Shown here piece after piece: positions 34,680-45,280 of a stretch of DNA of 64,000 bases. A model generated the notes under the pieces. The model was not told the origin of the DNA and made no database searches. It saw only the letters and a list, made by a program, of their open reading frames with translations. The DNA comes from Symbiodinium natans. Lineage: Eukaryota > Sar > Dinophyceae > Suessiales > Symbiodiniaceae. The translations under genes and the position numbers were made by a program. The first letter of the stretch is position 1. The number at the start of each line of letters is the position of its first letter. The stretch covers positions 1 to 64,000 of the forward strand of contig CAJNDS010002749.1 in NCBI GenBank assembly GCA_905221605.1. The letters run 5' to 3'.

Positions 34680-35400
34680 CTTCTGGTCCCTAAAGAACTT
34701 ATACCACAATAAGCCGACCAAGCCCCTCCTAAGCACACAGGTCCTGTCTGCCAGACACCTCTCGTTTCTGCGACAGCAGCCGCGCGAGGCTTGCCAATCT
34801 TAACTCTGCGGGAAGGCATCTCAGGCTGTACACTGAACCTCTTGTCCCGAGTGTGTGACAGGGGTTTCCGAAACAGGAGCACATCAAACGCGGACCTGCC
34901 AAGAGAACCAACTACAGGCACAACAGCCAAACAAATCTTCTCAGAAACCTCGTCTGAAGCGTATGCACGAAAAGATCCTGGGGGTGGCTCTGCCACAGTG
35001 CTTTCCAAGACTTACTAGGGCTTGCTGTACATGCCCGAACCATTATCGTGGGCCCCAGCACATGAGGAGGCCCAACCTCAGAGCAGAACATAATTTTGCC
35101 TTGCAGGCAAGAGGCCGGCAATCACAGCACTCTTGCGAACTCCTGCTCTCTCATGGGCTTCCAGTGCGCAGCCATGTGTGTCATGAGTGGGGATGCCATC
35201 AACACCAAAGTCTGTATATAGTGGAGGGCCGCCGAAGCCAGCCCGCATGGCTGCAAAATGCTTTCTGATGCGAGCGGCCGTCACTCTCTGATCTTCTGCA
35301 TGTGTCGCAATGGTGCCCTCCGCACCTGCCAAGAGCCACCTGATGGCTTCCTTGGCTGCAGTTAGGAGGGTAGTTATAAATTCTAAATCTCTAGCTGCCT
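34680..35400 (-). CDS. Probable multi-exon gene fragment, unrecognised
   Basis: The minus strand reads ARDLEFITTLLTAAKEAIRW, LLAGAEGTIATHAEDQRV, AGFGGPPLYTDFGVDGIPTH (about 35110-35400), then in other frames KIMFCSEVGPPHVLGP and a long stretch with SFRAYASDEVSEKICLAVVP and GSLGRSAFDVLLFRKPL (34690-35000). The composition and lack of repeats suggest exons. Upstream it meets an intron-like repeat (35400-35512) and then an ITS, so the 5' part is missing. Splice sites between the pieces are not resolved. I do not recognise the protein. Confidence 0.4.
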
Positions 35401-35512
35401 TATTATAAGAAACCCCAATAAACCCCCAAAAGGCTAAGGATCTAAAGAATATAAAGTTAAAGTTTATAAGAAACCCCAAGGAACCCCCCAAAAAGGCTAA
35501 GGATCTAAAGAT
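35400..35512. mobile_element. Short repeat, two direct copies (introner-like)
   Basis: TTATAAGAAACCCCAA..AACCCCC followed by AAAAGGCTAAGGATCTAAAG occurs twice in direct orientation (about 35403-35445 and 35465-35508). It starts exactly where the gene fragment on the minus strand could accept a splice (AATAAG|GCAG), so it is plausibly the 3' end of an introner whose other end was replaced by the ITS at 35513-35590. Confidence 0.45.
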
Positions 35513-35596
35513 ACAACCCTAAACCCTAAACCCTAAACCCTAAACCCTAAACCCTAAACCCTAAACCCTAAACCCTAAACCCTAAACCCTAAACCC
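35513..35596 (-). repeat. ITS array fused to the SAR1 C-terminus
   Basis: About twelve CCCTAAA units on plus (TTTAGGG on the gene strand) begin immediately after the TGG TGG codons of the Sar1-like gene. The reading frame enters the array and meets TAG at 35575-35577. The junction has no spacer sequence. Confidence 0.9.
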
Positions 35597-36388
35597 CACC
35601 AAGCTTCGGTGTAGCCAACCCGCTGGAAGAGGCTGCACAAGAAGAGCCTTGGAGATCCACCAATCCTCGATGTGCCCTTGCCTTACTTCTATACTCATAT
35701 AAGGGGAAAAAAGGAAACCCTAAACCCTAAACCCTAAACCCTAAACCCTAAACCCTAAACCCTAAACCCTAAACCCTAAACCCTAAACCCTAAACTTCAT
35801 TTTTCCTACTAAGGAAGCCCAAAAAGGTTAAAGTTCAACTGTTGGCTAAGTAAGTTGCCTTGATAAAGCCCCAGGGCGTGGCGAATCTCCGCCTCGCACG
35901 CGGACTGGGGCAAGTCCGTCTTCATGGCGAGTATCGCCTCGGCTGTCCGGTAACCTAGGATTTAAAAAGGGTGCCCTTCTTGGCTTAAAGGGGTTTATGA
36001 GGGAACCTTAACCCCTCAAAATGGGAATGAGGGCAATACTGGGCATCCTAGTCGCAACGGGTATGTGACCCAACAGCGGCTCATCAAGAAGTTGCCCGAG
36101 CTCTTCCGAAGCCTCTTGAAACCGTGTGCGGTCAGCCGCATCTACAAGGAAGGCGATGCCTGCCGCATGCAGAGCATACTTCTTCCAAAGGATTCGCACA
36201 GTCTGATGCCCTCCCAAGTCCAGTGCTTCAAAGTGATTGTCCTCTAAAACCAGCTGCCTCTTCTGTGCGTGAACGGTTGGCTCATGCTCTACAATCTTGT
36301 CATCCTCGAGCATTCGTAGAAGCGTAGTTTTGCCAGCATTGTCAAGACCCATGATGGCAATGCTCCCGTGCCGTTGAGCTGATGCCAT
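35575..36388 (-). CDS. SAR1: Sar1-like small GTPase, three exons, C-terminus capped by telomeric repeat
   Basis: Exons on the minus strand are 36388-36056, 35937-35859 and 35681-35575; spliced length 519 nt, 172 residues. Sar1 GTPases recruit the COPII coat at the ER. Visible motifs: P-loop GLDNAGKTT (residues 14-22), switch I Thr in EHEPT, switch II DLGGHQ, FLVDAADRTRF, and a C-terminal LFLCSLFQRVGYTEAW. The G4 motif reads AMKTD where Sar1 has GNKID, so the guanine-specificity Asn is replaced by Met. Both introns are introners with perfect 4-bp TSDs. After EAWW the sequence is pure (TTTAGGG)n, which encodes GLGFRV and the TAG stop, replacing the usual last residues. The N-terminal amphipathic helix of Sar1 is short or absent from the ATG chosen; in-frame sequence continues upstream to 36604. 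It may be a damaged copy. Confidence 0.8.
35682..35854. mobile_element. Introner E (173 bp, TTGC TSD) carrying a telomeric array
   Basis: Starts CTTACTTCTATACTC and ends TTGGCTAAGTAAG, with TTGC duplicated at 35678-35681 and 35855-35858. Inside, 35717-35795 is eleven CCCTAAA units. On the gene strand the TSD is GCAA. It gives a GC...AG intron that joins CAA G with GC AAG in frame between exons 2 and 3 of the Sar1-like gene. The right half (from about 35815) is similar to the right end of the hydratase intron 2 element (55750-55800). Confidence 0.85.
35938..36051. mobile_element. Introner D (114 bp, TCGC TSD)
   Basis: Starts CTCGGCTGTCCGGTAACC and ends CAATACTGGGCATCCTAG; the ends align as imperfect inverted repeats and both resemble CTTGGTAGCCCAGTAACC. 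TCGC is duplicated at 35934-35937 and 36052-36055. On the gene strand the TSD GCGA gives a GC...AG intron joining CCC GTT with GCG ATA in frame, restoring the Sar1 strand HIPVAILAMKTDLPQ. Confidence 0.85.
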
Positions 36389-36389
36389 G

Positions 36390-38290
36390 CTTTCCGGTGT
36401 TCGTTCCTGCGGCAACAGTTCCACCTTTGGTTGACAACATGTTTGTAACGGGTCTGTGGATGTTATACCAGCATAGGTCAGAGGCTCTGGTGCGGGATAG
36501 AGGCTGCGACCCTTCAGCGGTGTGCTTGGCTTATGGTCTGGAAGCTGTTTGCATGAAGTATATGTCAGTGCCGCCGGTGGAGGGTAGAGGCAGCAGCGCA
36601 TCATGGCAACAGCCTAACAACGGCAGGTCCGACTTTCCTGGTGCTGGGTACCTGAATCGAACTCGAGCCACTGCAGTTGTATCTTGCACCAGCCACTGGC
36701 GAAGAAATTCGTCGCCAAACACACCGCTTGTCGGTCATATGAGACAAAACCGATTCTGCACTTGTTTGAAATGGCTATGACCGACCTGTATGTTGCATAA
36801 GCGGCAGTAATTACTCGCAACTTTGCTCGCGAAGGAGATCTGGAGTAAATCGTACCAAGCCGGCTCAAGCAAACCATTTCAAGGCTCAGCCTTAGGGTTG
36901 AAGGATTTGGGGCTTAGCTTTTGAAGGCTCGGGGGTTTCCTTTGTTAAGCCCTCAACCCTGAACCCGAAAGATCTGTCCAGCGGAGAACCTACCAAAGAC
37001 GGTGCGAGATGATGCCTAAACCCTAAACCCTAAACCCTAAACCGTAAACCCTAAACCCTAAACCCTAAACCCTATATCCTAAGCCCTAAACCCTTTTTTC
37101 GAAACCCTACACCCTAAACCCTAAACCCTAAACCCTAAACCCTAAACCCACCTTGCAAGGCCCTACATGGCCCTGCGCTCGTCACGGGCTCATGCTCATC
37201 GAGCCCTAGAACTTCTTTTTGGGGCCCAACTGAAAAAAGTGAGGGTTTAGGGTTTAGGGTCTAGGATTTAGGGTTTAGGGCTTAGGGTTTGGGGCTTAGG
37301 GCTTAGGGTTTCGGGTTTAGGGTTTAGGGCTTAGGGTTTAGGGGAACCCGAAACCCCAAACCCTAAGCCTGGATTAGGAGAGACACACACACACACAAAG
37401 CCAACCCGAACCCTCAACCAAGGGATGGGAGCTCCTCGACTTGTGCTACTGCCTTTTGGGGGTTCAGGTCTAGGGCAACTCTGGGGGTTTAGGGTTTAGG
37501 GTTTAGGCTTTCGGGTTTAGCGTTTAGGCTTTAGGGTTTAGGGCTTAGGGCAGAGAACGCTCGCATCTCGATGCGCAATCGAAATCGAAACTGACTGGCA
37601 CACTTGAGTGGTTCAGGTTTCTGAGTTCGGAACCCTAAACCCTAAACCCTAAACCCTAAACCCTCCTAAACCTAAGCCCTGCGAACCCTAACCCTCCCAC
37701 CAGCTCCTGCCAACTCCGCTGCATCCTCGCTCCGCGCGCGCCGGCGCGCTCTGCCGGCAGTCCACTCCTTTCGGGGCGTCGGACAAGGGGTTTAGGGTTT
37801 AGGGTCTAGGGTTTGAGGGGGCGTTTACATCGTAGTGATGTTGCTAAGTGTTTCGTTCCGAAGTAGTTGGCCCTCGTTGCATTGCCAGTCGGTTAGGGTC
37901 TAGGGTTCAGGGTTCACAAGGCACGATCAGAGACTGAAACCGCGTCCAGCAAACCGGCCAGTGGGCCCTGCGGTCTTTTGATTCGTTTTTGCAGAAGCAA
38001 AGATAAGCAAAGTAGGGCACCACAAAATCAAAATGTGGTTCCCGGGATTTCACATCACCTGAAGTACAAGATGGAATTTGGGGAAGTAGGTAAATAGGTA
38101 CCTTGTATTTATATGGAAACCTTCTTTAAGGGATAGACTAGGGAGTAACCTTAGGGCCCTGGAGGCTAGGAGGCCTTAAAAGGATCCAAAAGCTGCATGC
38201 TTGGCAAATAGCATGGCCCATTCGGGCCACGACTTGCCACAGCGAACTCAGTCATCACCCTAAACCCTAAACCCTAAACCCGAAACCCTA
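36390..38290. other. Unique sequence and ITS, no gene recognised
   Basis: 36400-36880 has open frames on both strands, none recognisable; the minus-strand one is the 5' extension of the Sar1 frame. ITS lie at 37015-37150 (CCCTAAA), 37235-37345 (TTTAGGG with GCTTAGGG), 37490-37550 and 37630-37665. 37900-38250 is unique with no credible frame. Confidence 0.5.
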
Positions 38291-38294
38291 AAAC

Positions 38295-39357
38295 CTACAT
38301 CACCTGGCACCATGAAGGCTGTCGAGGGTTGCTGCGTGCTATGTGCTCGGCACGCAAGCGCGTCCACTCGTACTCTGGCCCATGCGATCCCCTCCGCACC
38401 TGGCATGTAATTGGGCCGAACAGGCCGGGATCTGCACCCGGCCCAAACTCCCGAAGGAGGAGAGCCGTGGGAACAAACAGCGATTCATCCTCAATGAGCC
38501 ACTCAAGCCCATCACAAGTTGGAAAACTCGGCGGGTCAATAGGAAGATCTTGAGGCCAGTACTTGTTTCCCAAAGTCCCTGGCTTCTCCTGGAAAGACCA
38601 GGGGCAAACACGACACTGAACCACCAGTTGAGCCCAATGCTCCTTTCCGACCTCGAAGAACTGAGAGTAGACCGGGAAAGCAGCATACTCAATCGACGGG
38701 CTTACGTAGATACTTTGGCCCGTTGTGCTGTGAGCTTGCCCATGCGCCACCGGCACACTGCCGCTGCCAGGTCGAAGAAGGCCACGTGCCAAAATGGATG
38801 GGATGTTGTTGTGACGTGTTCCGTGGTATGCCACGCACCAATCGTCGTACTCTCGCGTTGCAGTGACTGCAAAGCGGAGCCAGCCGCAAGGCTTGTGGTA
38901 CATGCGCCCCCCTCTCAAGCCATATTGCTGTGGCTCTAGGGAGGAAACCCTTGAATATTCAGGGAGGAGACAGCCCAGGATGAGATTGGCATCATCAGGA
39001 CTGCTACACATCTTTCCCAACAGCTTGTTCAGAGTGGGCCAATGTGTTCGAGGAAGGCTATCAGCTCGAAGGACGGGTGGTGGCTTTGCTTCTGGTTTGG
39101 GTGGTGCTGCTGGTTTGGGTGGCGATGCTGGTTTGGGTGGTGCTGCTGGTTTGGGTGGCGATGCTGGTGTGGGTCTGGCACCCGAAAAAGGTGCAGGCCT
39201 CTTGTCCTCCAGGCTTCTCAACTTTGATGAATCCCAGCATCAGCTTGTTCTGGCTGTAAAAGCGACAAGGCAAGAACTCCGCACCAGGAGAAATGTCTGA
39301 GTCCAACAGCTCCACTGTACAACCTGCGCCCAGCCTGCGCGTCACCTGCGGGCTCAT
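38295..39357 (-). CDS. PARP-like ADP-ribosyltransferase-fold protein, apparent frameshift near the N-terminus
   Basis: The main frame (39221-38295, TAG stop) has a Pro/Lys/Ala tandem (PPKPAAPPKPASPPKP, coded by a ~30-bp DNA repeat at 39098-39180), then a folded region. The latter has WCVAYHGTRHNNIPSILARG, GQSIYVSPSIEYAAFPVYSQ and GLEWLIEDESLFVPTALLL. The H of YHGT, the Y of IYVSPS and a downstream E match the H-Y-E pattern of PARP-type ADP-ribosyltransferases (inference from motif order). That frame has no ATG; its first codon is TTG. A second frame from an ATG at 39357 (MSPQVTRRLGAGCTVELLD ... LMLGFIKVEKPGG) runs into the same Pro-rich DNA one base out of phase, so the gene probably starts at 39357 with a one-base change or unseen small intron at about 39195-39235. 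Substrate unknown. Confidence 0.6.
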
Positions 39358-39359
39358 GT

Positions 39360-42300
39360 TTTTGGTTCCCTAAACCCTAAACCCTAAAGCCTACACCCTT
39401 TTTTGCAACTGGACTCCTTAAAGCCTACACCCTAAACCCTAAACCCTAAACCCTAAACCCTAAACCCTAAACTCACATTCAAAAAACAAGTGGATGTAAA
39501 CCCGGACCATGCTTTGGAGAGATGACCATTCCTGGGGATCTCTGGGGTTCAGGGACCTAAGCCCTAAACCCTAAACCCCTAAACCCTAAATTAAAACCCT
39601 AAACCCTAAACCCTAAACCCTAAACCCATTTAAATCCGAGCAAGTTTTGAGAACTGGCAACCTGGGATCTGAGGGTGCTCTCATCGTAGACGGTAATGGG
39701 ATCTCGCACGAGAAACCCCCCTCCCTCCCACTTGTGCTTCTCGCGCTTGGGCTTCCGCTTCCTCCCCATTGCTCGGAGAGCTGCCCCTAAACCCTAAACC
39801 CTAAACCCTAAACCCTAAACCCTAAACCCTAAACCCTAAACCCTAAACCCTAAACCCTAAACAGGCGAACAACGGGGCTTCGGCTTGATCACAAGCAAGA
39901 TGGCTACTGAAGCTAAGCAATTCGAAACCCTGAATCCGCCTTCTTGGCAACCCAGACCTGGAGAAGTCCCTAATCCCTAACCTAAGAGAGGTTTAGATGC
40001 TTGCGCGTGAAGGCATGGGCTCTTTCAGTAACAGAGTCTATTCTAGCACAGTTTTGTGAGGTGCGTTGTAGCGTGCAGCAAGATTGCGAGAGTGCAGCCG
40101 CATGAGTATATGGCAACTGCAGTTTAGGGTTAAGGGCTTCGGCTGTAGGGTTTAGGGTTTCGAGTTTCGGGGAGACCATTTTGCATGGTATGGAACGAGC
40201 AAAGCCTAAAAACATCCAGGGAAGCAAGCCAAAACATCCTAAACTCCAAACCCTAAACCCTGAACCCTAAACCCTAAACCCTAAACCCTAACCCTAAACC
40301 TTAAACTCTCCTGTGAGGGTCGTGGGCGATCGAAGGTCCCCCTGCGGCCGCGGACGAGGCCAGCGGCCTCGAGCCTGCCTCATGGGCTTGCAGAATCTGG
40401 TATACTAGTATATGGATATATACGTATACGAGTATACTAATATATTATGAGTATATGAGTATATTGGTATATTAGGATCTTACTATTATGATTATTTTAG
40501 TATATTCGTATAGATTCGACGCTCAAGCTGCTCTTCGGCATCACAAGCCCTAGCAGATGTCTAAAGTCAAGTGTGACGTACTCGGAAAAGCCGACCCCAC
40601 AAAACCCTGACAATTTGGGATCCGGTACGACCCTGGACCAGCCCGCACCATGGCATCATGAAAGTTAATCCTACATTACCCTGAGCCCCATATTATATCC
40701 AACATACAACGTCTTAAACACTATAAAGTACTCTAAATCATAGATTTCAAGTTCATTATGGACTGTCGAAGTCAGCCCCTGAACCCCAAACCCTGCGCCT
40801 AAGGACTCGCGAAGCGACACTCGCAGCTCGCTTCCGCCGCCGGTGACGGTGCCTCCCGGTATGGGCGGGTTTTCAAGTCTGGCCCTCAGGTCAGGGTCCA
40901 TGTACCCAGATTTTAGGGTTTAGGGTTTAGGGTTTAGGGTAGTATATGCCTGGGCCTGAAAGGGGTTCCCATATAGTAGCTTTAGGGCCCATATACTATA
41001 TGGGTACATGGACCCTTAGGGTGGTTATAGTGCCTCAAGGTTTGGGTGTGGTTTTGCTGGAGGGTTTCGGGGGGTTTAGGAAGGGTTTGGGGGGTTTTCG
41101 GAGGGGTTTCGGATGGGTTAAGGAGTTTCGTGTTTCAGGGGTTTAGGAGGGTTTAGGGGTTTAGGAGATTCAGGCTCTAGGGGTTTATAGTTCATGGGGT
41201 TAGGCTTTGGGTGTGGGGTTGAGGGCTTTCAGCCTTCAGGGCTTTGGGGGAAAGAGAAAGGTTGAGGATTTAGGGACGCTTAGGGTAGAGGGTTCAGATC
41301 AGGGCTGAACTCTCGTAACTCCTGCACCCTAAACCCTAAACCCTAAACCCAAAACCCTAAACCCTAAACCCTCAACCCCGTCTCGCACCTTCGGCCCGCA
41401 GCGCCTCAGCCCGAGGGGAAGCTCGAAGCCGTCTAGGGAACCTAAAACCCTCTAGGGTTCAGGGCTTAGGGTTCATAGGGTTTAGGGTTTTTTTGCCACC
41501 CGCCCAGACCCGCCCTGGGATCACTCCGCAGGGAACAATCGCGGTTTCGTGTGACTTACAATCTGCAAGAAGGGCACCGAGGCCCCCCTTTCCCCTTCGT
41601 TCCTTCAGAGCAAGAAACCCATACGATACCATGACCGCACTTACCAGAAGGGATTATTGGGGAGCAGTCCAGGCCGGGTCCTTCAGCCCATCTGATGGTC
41701 GTTCACCAAGCGACCCATGGTCTGGCACCCACGGGTTTCAAAGACACAACTATTTGGGGAGGGCCCGTAGCATATAGTCAGAAGGTCGTCTCTAATTCAG
41801 GGTTTAGGGTTTAGGCTTTGGGGTTTAGGGTTTTGGGTCTAGGAGTTCAGGGTTTGGGGTTTCTCGACCCTAACCCCTGAACCCAGCTTGGGCGTTGACG
41901 GTTTTAGGGGCTCGGCTTCGTTTTGGGCTTCTTGGAGGTTCATGGGTAGTTAGAAGTAGGATTACAAGTATGGTAACTGCACTTACAACCTTATGTAGGG
42001 TACTTCTAATGCCACTTAGAACTTGGCCTTGGGATTCCGGCGATTGGGTTGGGCGGGCTTAGGTTTCAGAATGCTACACCCTGGGCGGCGTGAGTTTTCT
42101 GCCTTTACGCTTTCACAGGCTTTGCGGGTTCAGAAAAACACATACAGTGAACTTCCGTGGGGGCTCGTAAACTGGCATAGAATGCGAAATCAGGAGGTGC
42201 GAAGGCTCTAATTACGTGGCTTATCTAGACTCTCTGACGCCTGGGAGGGGGGCAGATAACCACTCCTGTCGCTTCCTGCCTTTCACTCTGATCTCCACCC

Positions 42301-43990
42301 CACCTCCCAAGATCTAATCACACAAAGGCTCTAAAGGCTCCGCTCGACGAGGCCCTTGCAGTTGAATTCGACTGCTACTTGGGGGTTCCTGGGTACCTAC
42401 AGTTGCCATACTTACAACCCTACTTATCTCCAAGTATGGAATTTTCATCTCAAGCTCTAGGAGTGCGCTTAAGTGGAGATGCTCACAAAATTCCCGCGTC
42501 CTTGACGAGTTAATACTACAGAATGAAAATCTGCAGGGCATATATATATATATATGGTTCAGCGTCGAGCGTCCTGGGCCCCCCCCCCCCCCCCCCCCCC
42601 ATGGTATCCCCCCCCCCCCCCAAGTCTACTCTACGGTCCCTAAACCCTAACCCTAAACCCTAAACCCTAAACCCTAAACCCTAAACCCTAAACCCTAAAA
42701 CCTAAACCCTAACCCTAAACCCTAAACCTTAAGTCTTAAACCTTAAACCCTAAACCCTAAAACCCTGAACCCTAAACCCTAACCCTAAAACCAACCCCCA
42801 ACCACACCACAGGGGGGGGGGGGGATTCATCTTAGTACCCCATCCGCGGGGAAAACCCTAAACCCTAAACCCTAAAACCCTAAACCCTAAAACCCTAAAA
42901 CCCTAAAACCCTAAAACCCTAAAACCCTAAAACCCTAAAACCCTAAAACCCTAAACCCTAAACCCTAAAAACCCTAAAACCCCTAAAACCAACCCCCAAC
43001 CACACCACAGGGGGGGGGGGATACCATGGGGGGGGGGGGGTATATATTTTTTTTGTTTATTTATCTATTTATTTATTGATTTTTTGAAATTAAAAATATA
43101 TAGAAAATGAATATATATATATATACACATACATACTATCTCGGATAGCTCCCGGGCCGAACAGGTCCATGGCATATGAGTTTTCAACTTGTTTCCTTTT
43201 CGCGGACCAGAGCGCGTGTAGAGATTTAACATAAGTGTTGGGAGATTACCCGACAGGTGGGGCGCCGCAGACTTGACTGCCTTTTAAACAGACTTTGGAG
43301 GTGTGACTTCTTCCCAGGCGAGGCTGTCGTCTGGATTCGGCAGTCTAGGCTCGGGTCTTTGCAGAGCTGAGTCGTAGCGGGTAGCGGAGAGGCCCCCCGT
43401 TCAAGCTGGCACGTCCCAATCCGTACCCGGGCTATTGAAGCCACAAGAGTCGCAGACTACTTGCAGCTTCCTGATAGCTGTGGATGCTGTGACCACGGAC
43501 GACCACAAGATTTGTTTCATGCTCCTGGAAGGCTTCTGCGGTCTAGAACTATGATAGACTCAGGTTTATGTGGGGTTTACGATGTTAGGGGTGCATTCTT
43601 GGCTTATTATTGTAAAGGGATCCTACTACTTGGGGGGTCTATACTAGGGGTCCCTCATTATCGCAAACCCCCATATCAACCCTCAAAGACGCCTTAACAC
43701 TGAATCGCGAGTTCTTTGTGGGGCTGAGTGCCTCGGGCCCTACACCCTAAACCCTAAACCCTAAACCCCAAACCCTAAACCCTAAACCCTAAACCCTAAA
43801 CCCCAACCCCTAAACCCTAAACCCTGAATCGTGAGTGGGTTCAACCCGCCCCCCAAGCCTGTCTGGCAAGCTTCTCCCGGAGCTCTGCCGAAGCCTCCAT
43901 GGCAGGCCCTTGCTTCGGAGTGTGCGCCTCTTTATCCTGACTGCCACAGGGATATTTCTGCCATCAACCCTGAACCCTTTTTCCCAAACC
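39360..43990. repeat. ITS patchwork with short elements
   Basis: CCCTAAA arrays at 39430-39470, 39545-39630, 39785-39861, 40240-40305, 42637-42800 and 42853-42990 alternate with unique pieces. 40395-40500 is a TATAC/TATAT-rich stretch. C- and G-runs of 15-25 occur at 42578-42620 and 43010-43040. A possible exon on the minus strand near 40790-40884 reads RARLENPPIPGGTVTGGGSE. CTTGGAGG-family elements lie at 41931-42019 and 42375-42436. No complete gene. Confidence 0.6.
40885..41019. mobile_element. Inverted-repeat element (~135 bp) with internal telomeric repeats
   Basis: AGGGTCCATGTACCCA (40893-40908) and its exact reverse complement (41001-41016) flank an interior that contains four TTTAGGG units at 40913-40940. 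Extending to CT...AG ends gives 40885-41019. The minus-strand open stretch ARLENPPIPGG lies directly at the left edge, so it may act as an intron there, but the other exon was not found. Confidence 0.6.
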
Positions 43991-43995
43991 CCAAA

Positions 43996-44112
43996 CCCTA
44001 TAAACCCTATAAACCCTATAAACCCTATAAACCCTATAAACCCTATAAACCCTATAAACCCTATAAACCCTATAAACCCTATAAACCCTATAAACCCTAT
44101 AAACCCTATAAA
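43996..44112 (-). repeat. Thirteen perfect copies of CCCTATAAA
   Basis: 117 bp is 13 x 9 bp with no mismatch. The unit equals the telomeric heptamer with TA inserted. The flanks are ordinary CCCTAAA. Because 9 is divisible by 3, all frames are open and periodic (KPY, INP, GFI); these are not proteins. Confidence 0.95.
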
Positions 44113-44119
44113 CCCTAAA

Positions 44120-45280
44120 CCGTTGGTATCCCTACTTATAAGGACCCGCGAACCTTCTAGCAAGGGTTTAGGATGTCGGGGTCAGGGACTCAGGGCTTTG
44201 GGGATGTGAGCTGCGGGCGGTCTTGCAGGGACTCTTGTTTGGGGTTTCAAAGGCGAGCATGATCTTCATGTCTGGGGTGCTTGCAATCAAGTGCGATTGC
44301 TTGGAAGCCGAGCTGACAGCGCGTTCGTAGTGTGCCCAAGGCATGCATGGCCTTACGGCTGCAAGCTTGGGTCTGCAAAGAACTCCTGGTTGCATAGATG
44401 GCACATTCGACTTAGGGTGGATTGCGAAGCCAGGTGACGTGGCTCTTTTTCTGCGACTGCCTGCTCATCATGTCGCTTGACAGGTCAAGAGGTTCTGCCT
44501 ACAACGAATGCCACTGGGCGCTTCGGCTTTCCGCGCTCCGTACGACTAGAACCCTCAACTTAAACAAGAGCTGCAGTATGAAGCAAGGGCTACAGTAAGG
44601 GATTTCGGGCATGGTGGGACCGTGATGGGGATAAACCCTCAACCCTCAACCCTAAACCCAAAAGTGTCAGGTGCGTCCTGTCCTCATGCTGGACTGGGGA
44701 GAATGAGCCCAAACCTTCTGGGCTCATACTTGGAGGTTCATGGGTACTTACAAGTCAGGCTATACGTCTCCAGCTACCCCTATTACCCTAAAAACCCAAA
44801 ACCCTAAACCCTGAACCCTACTCGTAAAGTAGGGTTCGAAGGTCGCCTTGAAAGCGTTTAGAAGTCGAACGCCCGCTTCGACGCTCACGCTCGGCACAGG
44901 GCGAGGCAGTGGCTCAGATTCCACACTGCAACAATCGGGTTTAGGGTTTAGGGTTTTTAGGGTTTAGGGCACTGGCAAGATCAAGGGTATTCCTTGGGAT
45001 GTTCCCCCTTATACTAAAAGTCCTTTTAATGGGGATTATAATGTTGTATAAGATCCCAAGGCAAGGTATTCCCAGGCACCCTCAAACAAACGATGGGCGT
45101 TTGGCACTTGGGGGTTTAGGTTGGCTACCATTGACAAGTGAGCTGAAACAAGTGTGGACCCCCCCTAAACCCTAAACCCCTACACCCCCAAACCCCTAAA
45201 CCCTAAACCCTAAACCCTAAACCCTAAACCCCTAAAGCCTAAACCCTAAACCCTAAACCCCAAGTCAAATATCCTTGCGG
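44120..45280. other. Unique sequence and ITS
   Basis: 44165-44620 is GC-rich unique sequence with weak frames on both strands. 44729-44790 is the left half of a CTTGGAGG-family element, followed by an ITS. ITS also at 44940-44975 and 45165-45265. No gene recognised. Confidence 0.5.

Noticed and set aside
43831-44209. KPYKPY / INPINP / GFIGFI repeat proteins
   Set aside because: Translations of the CCCTATAAA array; all frames are open because the unit is 9 bp.
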